Source: Limnanthes douglasii subsp. nivea
Lineage: Eukaryota; Streptophyta; Magnoliopsida; Brassicales; Limnanthaceae
DNA length: 64,000 bases
Direction of reading: 5' to 3'
Assembly: GCA_036936605.1 (NCBI GenBank)
Contig: JAUPFV010000004.1
Coordinates: 124,125,706-124,189,705 of the forward strand
This document shows positions 1 through 11,988 of this stretch, in pieces. Each line of letters starts with the position of its first letter. The stretch's first letter is position 1. The notes under the pieces were generated by a model that did not search any database, had not been told where the DNA came from, and saw nothing but the letters and a program-made list of their open reading frames with translations. The position numbers were made by a program, and so were the translations under genes.

Positions 1-403
1 TGTTCGAATGATTTTGTTGAAGAAGAAAAAATTCGTTTGAAGTGTGAATTACAACATTATAGGCTAGATATTCCTACTCATCTAGATTTTAAGGATATTT
101 CTACTCTTAGTGATTTATGTCAAGGAATGGTGACAACAGGAAAGCCAATACGTATTCACTAATATATAGACTTTTCGTCTTGTCTTGACACTTCATGCAT
201 CCATTATAACATCCAGGAGAGTCTGTTCGACTATGAAAATATTGAAAACCAGTCCTTATAGGAGAATGAGAGATGAATGAATGAGAGATTACTTGTTAGT
301 GATATATAAAAAGAGATTGCAGAGGCAATAAGCATTGATGAGATCATTGAAACATTTTATATGATCGAATAAAGACGAGCACATCTCAAACAATTCAGTA
401 TGT
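1..403 (+). pseudogene. hAT/ZMYM-type transposase C-terminal relic
   Basis: The first 162 bases read openly and end in a stop. The peptide ends with the block DLCQGMVTTGKPIRIH. This matches the C-terminal part of plant TTF-type zinc-finger proteins with a hAT dimerisation domain, where it precedes 'LIDRLIRLVLTLPVSTATTERAFS'. Downstream, the hallmark pieces continue in shifted frames with stops: LVLTLHAS-like, KEIAEAISIDEIIETFY (about 313-360) and RRAHLKQFSM to about 403. The start lies outside the window. The piece is therefore a truncated, frameshifted relic of a domesticated or mobile hAT protein with no expected function. The family assignment rests on the recalled order of motifs, not on a search. 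Confidence 0.6.
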
Positions 404-1589
404 TTTCTGCAGTTTACTATTTTGAGTGAGTTCCACTTCTTGATGTTATTGAATGTTTAGATATATGTATAGTAGTTTATAACTATAACTTATGTTCTCA
501 CTTCATGGGCTAAAACATTGAGTCATTAATATAATTTTTTTGTTTAATTGTTTTGGTTCTCCATATACCATAATACTAGTTCTGACCCTGAGTATGTGCT
601 AGAAATCTAAACAATTACAAATATAAAACATTGTATAAAGTATATACGAAAAAATATAGTAAGGATGATGTGAAACTTGACTTACTTATTTTGTCACATA
701 TGAAACATATTACACTAACTATTTCGCCAAAATAATGGTGAATTATATTAAATCATTCAAACCACTGATTTAGTTGGTTCTGTTAGGATACGCGTATTGT
801 TTTTGTATCATGGTAGAAAAATTTACGTGAAAAATGAATTTGATATGCTTGTTCATATCATTTTCTAGCGTAGGCCCAAAAAATGATTTTACGATAATAA
901 TTGCAAATATTATATAATTATTAATGTGAAATCTTAAAATAAATTATATGTGAAACATTCAGTATGGTTGATATGAAACCATTGTAATATTTTGCATATA
1001 CCAATGCCATTTTTTTGCAAGGGTGTGCCAATACGTTTTTACGAATGACAATGTAATATAAGGATTCACATACAATCAATATTTTGATGTTTGGAAAATA
1101 TAAATAATTTTCATTTTACATGTATAAAAAATCAAATTTTACATTCAAAAAATAAGTTTAAAATTCACAAGCACAATAAATTAAAATTCTACGTGTAATG
1201 GATACATTTATGTTTTGCAAGTAAATTATATTAAGAAATCGAAAACACGATTGCAAGAAACCTAAATATTAATTCAAGCAGATCATTTAGCTCATATACA
1301 TTGGTCGCGTGACGACTATCTTTAATGCATCACTAGAGAGAGAGAGAGAAAAACTTACCGCTTGAACAATAAATACAGTTAAACATATTGTTAATGTCTT
1401 ATTAGACATGTATCCAAACTCTATAAATTCTATTTAAATGAGCCATAGGTCCATTGTTTTTTCAATGGGTAGTTTTTCATTTAACTCAAACACTTTCGCA
1501 TGATACATTCTCATGACAAATGCACATTTTAGTTTCACATACATCTTACACAAAATATTTAGAAAAGTATTTCGTAACAAATGATATGA
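404..1589. other. non-coding AT-rich stretch
   Basis: No open frame of interest. It holds a short GA microsatellite (about 1335-1349) and fragments such as 'ttttgcaagtaaattatatt' that recur at 16540-16600 and 21120-21180. It is therefore probably decayed dispersed repeat. Confidence 0.5.
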
Positions 1590-1740
1590 ACGGTTAACAA
1601 ACCTATATAATATTTCAAACTGAACCTTTGTAATAATTCATACTTAATGTTATTTAACATTTCGTAGCATACGATCGTAATATTTTGTAACTAAATATTG
1701 TAATATATCGCAACAAACTAAAAATTTATGATAATATTCA
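1590..1740. repeat. degenerate ~24-bp minisatellite, copy 1
   Basis: Repeated variants of the core 'cgtaatattttgtaactaa' run head to tail with heavy divergence. The same core forms short arrays at 4985-5080 and 24080-24265. The array appears to be an internal part of a dispersed repeat family and not an independent satellite. Confidence 0.5.
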
Positions 1741-1829
1741 TAGTCCACAACAAGACATATTTCAAAATTATGTTCATTTTTATTTTTTAATGAGGACTTA
1801 CTAACATATTTTTTACATATGACATATAC

Positions 1830-3110
1830 AGATAAGGACTACGTTGGGTATGAGTGTTTCTAAAACACCCTCTAGATTAAATACATACTAGTTTACGTCG
1901 TTCCGATTTGTTTTTTACTCTCTCTGACACATAAAATATTTATTCCCTTGTTTCTACCAAATTCAAAAACTATTACAGGTTCGTCATATATTCAATTTAA
2001 GAACTCTGTTGTTTGAAACCATGAGTATTGTTTGTTAGATTTTGTATTCTCCTTTATTTTTTAAAATGGGTTAATTTGGAACTACAACTATATATGATGA
2101 TATGCAGTACATGGGTCTTGTTTATGTTTTCGTTTTGTTATTTCTCGTATTTTATTTGTGTTTAGGGAGGAAAGTTTTAACTTTGTTTCGTTACTGTACA
2201 TATCATGCATAACACAAAACTTGCTAACCTACACTTTTGCACCTTGGATACGTAATATTTGTTTTCTTATGTATCTTAATCGTTTTATCAAATAAGTTAA
2301 TTTTTTTGTCATTATTACACTGCATGTAGTACCCATGTCTTGTTTGTCCTTGTGTATTGATGCTACTGCTAGTTTAGTCGTGCTTTAATATTTGATTTAA
2401 AATATGTTTCACAATTATATTTTATTTGATCTACAAACTTATTTTTGTAAATGTTTGTGTTATTTGAATAATGTATTTAGCCAAAATCTGCTAACTAGTT
2501 AGCAAGACTATTTGGTATATTGACCGTAAGACCAATTTATACAAATAAACTAGGTAACTAAATTGTATATGATTTTAAGAATTTTCATTAGGTAATCTAG
2601 ATACAAAAAAGAGTAAGTGGTTCTACAAAACTCATATCCAGATTCGTCTCTATAAGAGCATATAAATGCAACAAAAAATGCATCGCTCTGCCTCCTCTTT
2701 GGGGCTACATATTATTCTTTGTTTTTTTTATCATCATATTGATGATGTACGAGTAAACCGAGAACTATTATTGAAATAATAAAAATTTACGATCCTAACA
2801 AAGTAGCTTTCAATTTTGGCGGAATATATATTACACTTGCATCCAATGGTGTAATGGTTATTCTAGGGGTCAGATGTTGTGGAAGTACAAATATCAATTT
2901 GAATCGAATAAAATTGAACGAATAAGAAGAATCTAGAATCGTTCGAATATATTTCCTATGTACTTTACGTAGAATATATGGAAGACTAGTATCTACACAT
3001 ATAACAAAGAATAAACTTGCATAGTTTATAAAATTACAGTAACATGTATCAATAATATCAACATTTAATTTATTGAACTTATGATACAATTGAGTTAACA
3101 GTATGATCAG
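1830..3110. repeat. dispersed repeat family, copy 1
   Basis: Landmarks recur in the same order at 17300-19086 and 19943-21250. They include 'acaggttc.tc.t..att.aatttaagaactt' near 1976, a block with 'catgcataac' near 2205, and 'gatcctaacaaag...ttcaattttggcgg...atattacact..atcca' at 2790-2860. The short open frames inside are accidental. I found no termini or coding domain, so the class (Helitron-like, LARD or other) is open. Confidence 0.45.
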
Positions 3111-4984
3111 CATGAGAACACGATATCAAAGATTTCGTTGTTACTCTTAATTAAAACAACCCTATAAAATGTTACTTATTACTAAATTTGGTCACTCCAT
3201 GTATGCATCCATAATTTATTATATCGAAGAATTCTGAAAAACCAACAACTATGATTAGGCATATTAAATCTAAATAAAAACTTATGAAGTTAGTTAGATT
3301 GTGTTACAATATCTCCTTTGGAAAAATGGTTGGTCATGTACCGATTTTTGTTGTTAATATACTAGAAACGTTAATCCGACTAAATTTTAGTTAATTACAT
3401 GTAATGCATAAAAAACTATATTAATGTGTATACATTTCTCATGGAACACACACTCGTTGAACCAACGACATCAAATACAATTGGGAGAAATGTTGGTATA
3501 CAAAATATATATCGATATTTTCCACGAATTTTCAGTTGGACTTATATGGATATTGATACGATATTGATTATATTTAAACATCTCAAAGAGATGAGGTATG
3601 TATAATTCACAACATATATAACCAAATATTTCACGAACCTTCCAAGTTTGATTAAATTTCATAAGTTTTATGATGAATGTAGGTTTTTGTTAGATACCTA
3701 GAGCATACATATTAGATGAAGCCCGCTTCATAACCAAGAAGAGTGGATAAAAGTGAATCTGACACAAAAGAAGTTTAAGTATAAGAAAATGACACGAGAA
3801 ACGAAACTGAACATCGACATAACTATGTAAGGTTCTTTTAGCTATGATGGATATATTTCAAAAGTATAACTAGTTTACATTTGGCAAGAACACTTCTTTT
3901 TTTGAAACAATGGACAAATATGATATTTCATAGTCATGTACAAGTTCTTGTGATTTAGTTATAGATAAATTTAATATTTTGCATTGATGTGCGAGTGGTT
4001 CATATTTCACAAGACATATTAATGTTTGGATTTTTTGTGTGATGGATATGTTCAAATTTAAAAAGTATAAATAGTTTATATTTCACAAATTAAAAAAAAT
4101 ATTAATGTAAAATTAACCTATTATCAAAGAGAAACAAATATTCATGAATGAAAAATACATTTTACAAGTACAACACTAGAAATTTTGTAATTAATATTAC
4201 AAATAACTTAAATACTAATTGCGGGATAAACAAAATTAATTTTTATCGTAGTACTAAGTGCATGATCAACCAAGATCGCTGTCTTTTTCGTCACTAAATT
4301 CATATGATATGATGGTACAAAAAATTTGTTCGTCTTCTAATAACATTTGTTGAATGACTTTAAATTGTGGCTCATTAATATTATGTTAAAACTTATTATT
4401 GTACATACTTTTTCTATCATCCTACCGCAATGGGTCAGATTGAATACATGATACTTAACAACTAATTTTTGGTCATTTCACCTTCTTCATAGATATTATT
4501 ATATGTGCAAAATGACGGATATATTGATCTCATTTTAACCATAAAGTTGATACAAATTGAAGTTACCGCATTAAAAACAACCAATCAACAACTATGTGTC
4601 ATTGTGCTTTACATCCTAGTGACCGTCATTCTAAAGTAACTATCTTCGAGTTGATTACAATCTATGAAATTATTATCTAAGATCTATCTCAAGTTTTGAA
4701 CTTAGGGCCGCATTAATGTCAGAATAAGAGTGTAGTGACAAGGGAATTAATATACAACGATAAATTAAAGACAATTGGAAAAATGTTAAAATATGTTTTT
4801 TTAATATATGAATTGTAATGCGAATATTTTTTAGAAATTTTATATGTGTAAATATGTAAAATAATTTCACAATAATTGCAACATAAATAATATTTCCTAT
4901 TACACAGGTCAAAGTAATTTATATTTACAACGAGAATATGTGATTGGTTACATATATAAAGTATATTTCCAACTATTGTGTCAA
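3111..4984. other. non-coding AT-rich stretch
   Basis: No gene recognised. There are several 60-80-codon open frames with low-complexity, stop-poor AT translation and no domain. Phrases such as 'tttcacaagacatattaatgttt' (about 4006) resemble other parts of the window and suggest decayed repeats. Confidence 0.45.
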
Positions 4985-5080
4985 CTTCTTATATTTTGCA
5001 ACAAATTACCGTTATATTTTTTAACCAACAGTCTTAATATTTTGTAACGTACGGTTGCAATATTTCATAATTATTATTCA
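4985..5080. repeat. degenerate ~24-bp minisatellite, copy 2 (MULE target)
   Basis: Units of the type 'cttaatattttgtaacgtac' and 'ggttgcaatatttcataatt' run up to the left MULE terminus. Sequence resuming after the right MULE end (16435 onward) continues this repeat in the same way as the uninterrupted copy at 24080-24450. Confidence 0.55.
5072..5080. other. left target-site duplication of the MULE
   Basis: TATTATTCA here against TATTATTAA at 16426-16434, 8 of 9 identical. Nine bases is the usual duplication length for Mutator-family elements. Confidence 0.75.
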
Positions 5081-5215
5081 GAGAAAAGTACCTGAAAATA
5101 CCCACTAAACTATCTTATTACCCGGCGGTACCCGTTTTTAACATAGTGTTACTTAATACCCAGACTAATAAATTGGACAAAAATACCCTTCCACTATATA
5201 TACCCATTTTTCAAT
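5081..5215 (+). repeat. left terminal inverted repeat of the MULE, with inward TATA box
   Basis: It aligns with the reverse complement of 16261-16425. Shared blocks are the GAGAAA end, GTAC-T-AA-GTAC-CA-T-AACTAT, GTTACTTAATAC (5148-5159, matching 16346-16357 inverted) and CCACTATATA. A TATATATA box at 5195-5202, 114 bp from the tip, is followed by pyrimidine-rich leader-like sequence (5240-5480). The TIR therefore probably contains the promoter of the Ulp1 gene, as MuDR TIRs do for their genes. Confidence 0.75.
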
Positions 5216-5974
5216 TCCAACCCACTTTTTCGACCTTCCTATCACCCTAAACAAACGCAAAATTCTAATTTTAGAAACCACAAGAAAACAAACCGTTCGA
5301 CTTCGTGATACTCTCTCTCAAACCCAAAAACCCTACAGCTTTTCACCGTTCACACCTTCGACACTATCGCACCGGTCAGCGTCTTTTACTCACTCAGACT
5401 ACACACCTTCAATCTCTTTCGACAAAGTTGTCGTGAAGTCGTCTCTGAAAGCTTCAATCTCGTTCTCCGGTCGGTGAAATTTAACAGTTATGCATTATCG
5501 TGGAAAGCGTACTTTTTTTTGCGTTTTTTACCAATTTGAACCATTTTTTTCTCTTAATTCACGATAGGCGTTGCTTTTTATACTAGAATGAAGTATCTAC
5601 TGACGATAGTTGCTCACTTTATGGGTTTATAGTCGAAGCAAGGGTAGAATTTTAGTTGCATGTAATACTAATACTCTCCTGAGAAATATTATGTATGTTA
5701 GATCTGCATTAGGTAGTTCATTATTGATTTTGGTGTTTGTTGCATAATTCCCAGATCCCTGCAACGTGCATGTAAAAAGTGTAACAGTTCACATCCTGAT
5801 CACCCACTATGCAATCAATTCGCAGCTCGATTGTATGTTTATACTTATTTACAAACAATTCGCAGCTTGAGCTACAAATTGTATGTTAAAACAATATTTA
5901 TATGTATACAATTCGCAGCTTGTGATGCGAACTATTTTCTGACATTCCAACTGATTTGTATTTGTGCAGAAAGT
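5216..5974 (+). promoter_or_regulatory. leader and first intron region of the Ulp1 gene
   Basis: 5240-5480 is C/T-rich and unusually GC-balanced for the window, like a plant 5' UTR. The sequence then turns AT-rich with TTCGCAGC motifs (5818-5931), as in the gene's other introns. A clean acceptor (tttgtgcag, ending 5969) lies five bases before the ATG at 5975. A non-coding first exon with an intron in the leader is the simplest reading. The donor was not fixed. Confidence 0.45.
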
Positions 5975-8900
5975 ATGACAACAAAACCTAGCTACTACAG
6001 ATCAGGGTTGGTGAGGCTTCTGAAGCTACTCAAAGAAATGCGTATTACAAGGGCCCACATTGAAGCTGCAAGAAACACACCCTTCTACACGCTTCTGAAA
6101 ACGGCGTTCGAAATCCGTAATGAGGAAGAGCTGCCAAGGAAAAAATTCTACCAAATCATTCAGTATATCATCGAGAAATTCTCTCTGGAAAGAGACGCCT
6201 TTAGGATTGGCAACAAGTATGTAAATCTAACTGAAAACGATATCAAGATCATATTCGGGTTGAGGCATGGCACTGAGAAAATGGAGTTAACAAAAACCGG
6301 AGCTTTTCACAACAAGTATGCACCCGGCGAGGAGGACGAATCAAGGATGATGAAGAAATACTTCATGGGTAAAACTGGCAGGAAGGTAGCAGCTAGTAAT
6401 ACCAAAACAATAACAAATGCCATTATAAAGGTACGTCTAAAATGGACTTCATCTTTATAGAGCAAGATTTTGTACAATTCTAACATAGCATGTTGTCATT
6501 GGTTTTACAGGAGGGTATAGAGAAGGCCATAAACGAAGGAGGGGAGCATGAATTGGAAGACGTGGCGAGGCTGTTGATACTGTTTTTGTGCTCCACGCTA
6601 TTCTACTCCGTATCTGGAGATATCCTGGGCTGGAGCACGGTTTATTACGTTGAAGATCTCAACAGAATAAACAATTATGACTGGGCTGGATCAATACTGT
6701 TTTTAAGCTTCGATAGTCTATCAGGAGTTGCTTAGCAGTAGAAAGAGCTGATAAATTCGTCGGCTGCGTCGCCCTTGTAGTTGTAAGATTGATCTATTCA
6801 ATATAAAAATTAGTTATGTACATCGCATCGTGGTGATAAAACTTGTCCCCATGCATCCCTTCATCATGGAGGACACAACAATCGGCCACGAGGTAGCGAA
6901 GCCAACCTCGTTACCAAGGTTTTTCAAATGGTTGGGGTTAGAGTGCCAAGCATCAACCATGACATATCTTATTAGAACACCCTACCTGGATAATGACCAG
7001 GTATAAGCTTTATATATGTATTGAACTGGGGGTGCATACAGTTCGCAGCATATCATGCGTTTTGCTTAGAAAAATGTTTCAATCATTTCGCAGCCTGATA
7101 TGAATTTTACTTCGCAGCTTCTTTTTCAACACAGTTCGCATCATATGGTTCACACTTAGTTCGCATCATATGGTTCACACTTAGTTCGCATCATATGGTA
7201 TACATTTAGTTCGCATCATATGTTTTACATAAAGTTCGCAGCATATTGTCCCATACGCATTTCGCATCTCAGCATGCGAAATGTGATTTAAAATCACACA
7301 TTTCGCATCATGTGATGCGAACTGTTTATAAAAAACAATTTGTTTGTCTACACCCTCATACTTTCGAAACAATTAATTTACTTACATGTGCATCTGTTGG
7401 TAGGTTTTAGAAGGTCCATTACAGCTTACCGAGGCTGAAATTGAAGCTTTCGGACCACAAGAAGATAATGAAGATGCAGAAGCAACGGTATCTACTTCAC
7501 CGGAAGAAAGACCTAGGAAGAGGACGAAAAGCACAACATCAAAACCAAAACAAAGGAGACGAGCATCACAGAATGTAATGAATAAGGTGATGTCTCCCAT
7601 CGAACACCCAACACCACCCGAGCCATCGATTCCACCACCAAGACTCCCCAAGAAAACGATTCCACCACAACCGAAAGGCAAATCCAGGCAAGAGCCCTCC
7701 GACACCGACACAACCAATATGAGTGAAACAATCGGTGATTATTTATTCAAACGCAGAGAACCTAATCCCGATATTTCTCCTCAATCAAAGCGTTTGAAGA
7801 CATACGCCGACAAGAACAAGTACGAGCGATAAAAAGATCAACAGGCCAGAGAAGTAAGTATGACTTGAATCTTAAATAATCACTACAATCAGCACTTAAT
7901 ATGTTTCTAAAAAGTTTGCTATCATTTTTGCAGCTGAAAGAATTGAAACGCAAGATAGCGGAACTTGAAGCACAACAACTCCACAATGCTATCTCTCAGC
8001 CAATTTGCCGTATTGAAAGCCCAATAAAGCAGGTACCAGCAGCACTTCCAGAGGGACAAAAATCCACTGATCAGCAAGCATCCGTGTCTAATGCTGATCA
8101 GCACCATGTTGATGGAGTACTGCCGGAAGAAAGGGACAATGATGCCCACAATTCACCCATCATGGAGACACATACAGAGGAGGTAGATAATGTAAGTAGA
8201 TGATATGATGCTATCAAACAAATATCAGGACTCTTGTGTAGTCCTGTCCAAACGTTTCGCAGCTTAAGCTGCGAATTATGTAATAAACTGGTGGGTTGGT
8301 TATTACACAATTCGCATGCTGAGCTGCGAATTGTTAGGAATGTATAACATATATATCAGGTCAGGATGCAAATCATTCTCACCAATGATTAACTTATGCT
8401 TAACCCTTCCACCCTTTTGTTTTTTTTATTTTTGTATGAAATAGGAGACAGAAAGACAACAACAACACCAGCAGAAACAGCAAGACCAGCAACAACAACA
8501 ACAACAACAACAAGAACAAGAACAACAACAACAACAACAGCTACAACAAGAAGAACACCCCCAGCAACAACAACAACAACAACAAGAACAACAACAACAA
8601 CAACAAGAAGAAGAACACCCCCAGCAACAGCAACAAGAAGAACAACAACAACAACAAACCCAACAGCAAGACCAAGAAGAACACAACCAGCGACAACAAG
8701 ACCAAGAAGAACACGAACAGCAACAACAAGAAGAACACCCCCAGCAACAACAACAACAAGAACACCACCAGCAACAACCCCAGCAGCCACAGATAACCTT
8801 GGCGAAGAGAGAAATGCTAACTCAAGAGATAGCACCTCAAGAGTCAGAACCTGTCCATCCCGGTGAGAAGACAGAACTACTCAGCCAGGAAGGACCATCC

Positions 8901-10926
8901 TTAGAAGACAAAACTACTTCTTCGGTGGAACCTCAAAGACCAACGGTGCTGTCAGCAAAGTCAGAATTGCTAAGCCAACGTCAAACTGTAGCCCCGGTAA
9001 CAAATCAACTGCCAGCTCTAGAGTCCCACGATAACACAGTAGGTTTACCCGATGCTTTTGTTGATGGTATTTACACTCAAGTTTCACAGACATTTTTAAA
9101 TGAAATTGATAATTTATATTACGATTCTATAATACAACGGTCTTTGGAGAACATGTCGGAGGATGAATTTAATGATTTCTGCCGACACGATCCAGATCCT
9201 ATACCGAACAAGTCAACGACAGTGGTTGTCGCTGACCGTGCGGTAAGGCCTACTTATAATGATTTCGCATCATAACATAAGATTTGTGTCTAATGCTGAA
9301 TGGGGTATTACAAACCAATATCAGGGTAGGATGCAAACTGTTCAGTGGAACCTCGAACAGTTCGCACCCTACCCTGATAGATACTAATAAATTTATTTTA
9401 CTGGAACCTTACATTTCGCAGCCTAAGATGCGAACTGTTTGAACTCGTTGCACTTATAATCACTAACACCCTTCTACTTTTGATTTTTTTATTTACTAAG
9501 CTCGAGCCCAGTAAAGAGATAGAGGAGCCAAGTTTTGCGCTACTGACACAAACGCAGCCTCAAGTGGCAGAGGAAGAAGAAGAGTTCGTAATAACAATAC
9601 GGGAACCGCCAGTAGTAGAATACAGCGACTGGCCAAAGAAAACAAAAGTAACTGACCGTATCAATGTGGCAGAATACCACAAGATACAGTTGGTTAAAGC
9701 CTACGAGAGCGACACCCCTGATCCAGTGGTATGGCAGTTACCAGAGTCCAAGTTTACATACGGAATCAGGGTGCAAGCGAGTGATGTCATGGCACTACCT
9801 TTAGAACTGGAGCTGGACGTAAAGGTATCCAATTGTCAACCAATTCTATTTTCAATGTTTCAAATATGTATTCTATATTTAACATAAATATACAACTCCT
9901 TTGTTAGCTTATCGATGCTTGGATTCGAAAGATGCTTGAAGAAGTAGACTACAAAGTCTCATGCACTAAAGCTAAAGGAGAGCATCACGAAGACATACTG
10001 ATTTCTGGCATGACTGCGGTAATTTTAGCTCATGTAAATTGAACAAAGTTCTCAGAAATGTTCTCACTTTAATATACTCTTGCTTGGATGCAGCATCAAA
10101 TGAGAGCAGGGTGGCAAGTGGAAAATTTGGTGGACATGGCTTTTAGGAAGGGGCGCAAAAATGCCAACATCATCATGGTTCTAGTGTGCACCGAGACGAA
10201 GGACAATGTAAACCACTGGACGTTGCTCGTCATCGACGTCGACGGCAGGACAATTTCAAACTACAATTCGCTTCTGCCTAAGCTTCATGCCACAGACACC
10301 ACCACAAGGACACCTGCACTACTGGTAAATATTCCAAACTATACACTTAAATCTTGAACACATTTTAAGTATGCATGCTGCAAAATAAGATCTGGTATGC
10401 TGTGAATTGTGAGTAAATCAATTGTTTTCGCAGCCTATCCATAACTCAATTCGCAGCCTATCCATGTTGGATACAATTCGCAGCATGTCCATAACTCAAT
10501 TCGCAGCCTGTCCATAACTCAATTCGCAGCCTATGAAGGCTGTCATTCAATTCGCAACCTAAGGTGCGAATTATGTTGGATTCATTGTCATATAATTCGC
10601 AGCCCAAGGATGTGAATTGTATGTCACCAACTGTTTTTGTTTTTGTGTATATTCCTAACACTAATTATTATACACAGATCAAATATTTGTTGGATAGAGG
10701 ATTCCTACCCAAATATAGTACAGGGTGGAAGGTGAAAGTGGAAAGAGGCATCCCACAACAAAAGCGAGGCACCGTGGACTGTGGTGTCTTCGTCTGCAAA
10801 TATGCAAGGGATATTATTGAGCATGGATCAGTGCAGAAAAAATACGATGCAGATATGGTTTCTGCCTTCAGAGCAGAAATGTTCTATTACTTTTTAAATG
10901 ACAAAGACCGCATCGCATATGGCTGA
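5975..10926 (+). pseudogene. Ulp1-like cysteine protease (peptidase C48) of the MULE, multi-exon, disrupted
   Basis: SUMO-protease-like protein encoded by a transposon. Exons that I can place by GT-AG sites: 5975-6430, 6511-6782, about 6842-7000, 7404-7853, 7934-8191, 8445-9242, 9501-9824, 9908-10018, 10094-10324 and 10678-10926. Almost every junction is phase 0. The N-terminal part (SYYRSGLVRLL…, LTENDIKIIFGLRHG) resembles the DUF1985/plant-mobile-type domain found ahead of Ulp1 in such elements. A basic linker, a coiled coil (LKELKRKIAELEAQ) and a glutamine-rich block follow. The protease domain has HWTLLVID (catalytic His 10214-10216), NYNSL where YDSL is expected (Asn 10265-10267), PQQ, and DCGVFVCKY (catalytic Cys 10780-10782). 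Lesions are a frameshift between 6717 and 6734 and an in-frame TAA at 7830-7832, probably a former CAA. The start ATG follows the acceptor directly. The family is certain from the motifs; activity is unlikely. Confidence 0.88.
8445..8792 (+). repeat. CAA/CAG-rich tract encoding a ~116-codon polyglutamine block
   Basis: In the frame set by the splice acceptor (ataG ending 8444) this exon reads as runs of Gln broken by Glu, His-Pro and Asp, roughly two thirds Gln. The recurring module is about 'QQEEHPQQQQ'. Mixed CAA and CAG codons show an old, imperfect expansion. Threonine-, valine- and cysteine-rich open frames over the same bases on either strand are only shadows of this repeat. Confidence 0.85.
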
Positions 10927-11421
10927 TTCGTGTATTGCTTGTAAATACATTAGTTGCTTGTAAATATATCTGTTGTAATTTTTAGTTTTGTTGTGCACAC
11001 ATAAACAAATTACATTTTCAGAAATTTGAATATTCCTTATCTTATAGTTCGCATCATAACCTGATATATAATGGTTGATTATGATCCTGGTAGTTTACTC
11101 TGGTATGTATGAACAGTTCGCAACCTAACCTGTATGAACAGTTCGCATCGTAACTTATATCAAATAGTTCGCAGCCTAACCTGATAGATGGTTATCACTA
11201 CACACACAGTTCGCAGCCTGGTACACCAGCTTAAAACCAGTTCACAGCCTGGTGCATAAATAAAATATTAAAAATACAAAGTACAAGGATACGAACAGGT
11301 TGTGGCTTATGCCTTGGTAAACGTTTTCTACATTGAGCACACAAAAAACAATCTAATCAAGTACATAATTCATTAAATGCTGATTGGACATGGAGGCTAT
11401 GTAATGATTACCTCCTTTCCT

Positions 11422-11429
11422 TATAAATA
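11422..11429 (+). promoter_or_regulatory. TATA box of the small acidic-protein gene
   Basis: TATAAATA in a CT-rich context (cctcctttccttataaatac), 94 bp ahead of the ATG at 11516. A start site about 30 bp downstream would leave a leader of roughly 60 bp ending in 'cttcttctcttcgaattcaaacagtc', a typical plant leader. Confidence 0.6.
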
Positions 11430-11515
11430 CCTCTAGTAGTAACCAAAGGCTAACTTTACACCAAACTCTATATTTTTTTAAAAACACCTCTTCTTCTCTT
11501 CGAATTCAAACAGTC

Positions 11516-11988
11516 ATGTCTTCCACCACCACAACAACCACCTCATACTCAAACTCTGGTTCACTTGGTTCTCTGGGTGACTCCTGGTCATCCTTAAACG
11601 TTAACTGGAGTGATGAGTTGATCATGCCAGCAGTACCACCCCCAGCACAGTCTCTGTCTTCGAACTAGACATGTATGATGACTACTACTCTGCTGACTCT
11701 CAACCAGTGGAAGTTGTTCCACAGGTTGCTGCTGAACCTCAGCCAGAACAGGTTCCAATGCTTCCTGCTGCACCTCAGCCAGAGGTTCGAAACAACAAAA
11801 GGAAGAGGGAAGACGAAGCTGGTCCATCAAGGACAAAATTTTTAAGCATGATGGACGTAGATATTGAAGCTGAAGAGAAAGTGGAAGAGAAAGATAAAGT
11901 CGAAGACAAAGAGGAGAAAGACAAAGATGATCAGCACAAAGAGGAGAAAGAGGAAACAGTTGGTGATGAATCCTCTACCAACTGCTAG
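11516..11988 (+). pseudogene. small acidic, charged protein of the MULE (third gene), one frameshift
   Basis: Not recognised. The first frame starts at ATG 11516 after a good leader. It encodes a Ser/Thr-rich N-terminus (MSSTTTTTTSYSNSGSLGSL…NVNWSDELIMP) and stops at about 11668. The reading continues one frame over (…VFELDMYDDYYSADSQP…) to a stop at 11986-11988, so a single-base indel between about 11640 and 11670 explains the break. The joined product would be about 158 residues. It has a Pro/Gln/Val middle, a classic nuclear-localisation cluster (NNKRKREDEAGPSR) and a very acidic/lysine-rich tail (EEKVEEKDKVEDKEEKDKDD). Single exon, own TATA box, same strand as the protease, 590 bp downstream of it. 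The role is unknown. An accessory nuclear protein, loosely like mudrB in MuDR, is inference only. Confidence 0.6.

Noticed and set aside
2787..4912. Several 60-108-codon minus-strand open frames
   Set aside because: AT-rich, no domains, and they overlap dispersed repeats whose other copies do not preserve the frame.
7382..7731. Minus-strand open frames across the protease linker exon
   Set aside because: Shadows of the basic/proline-rich exon 7404-7853 on the opposite strand.
8389..8866. Threonine-rich (+), valine-rich (-), cysteine/serine-rich and leucine-rich open frames
   Set aside because: They are other-frame readings of the CAA/CAG repeat. The splice-consistent frame is glutamine-rich.
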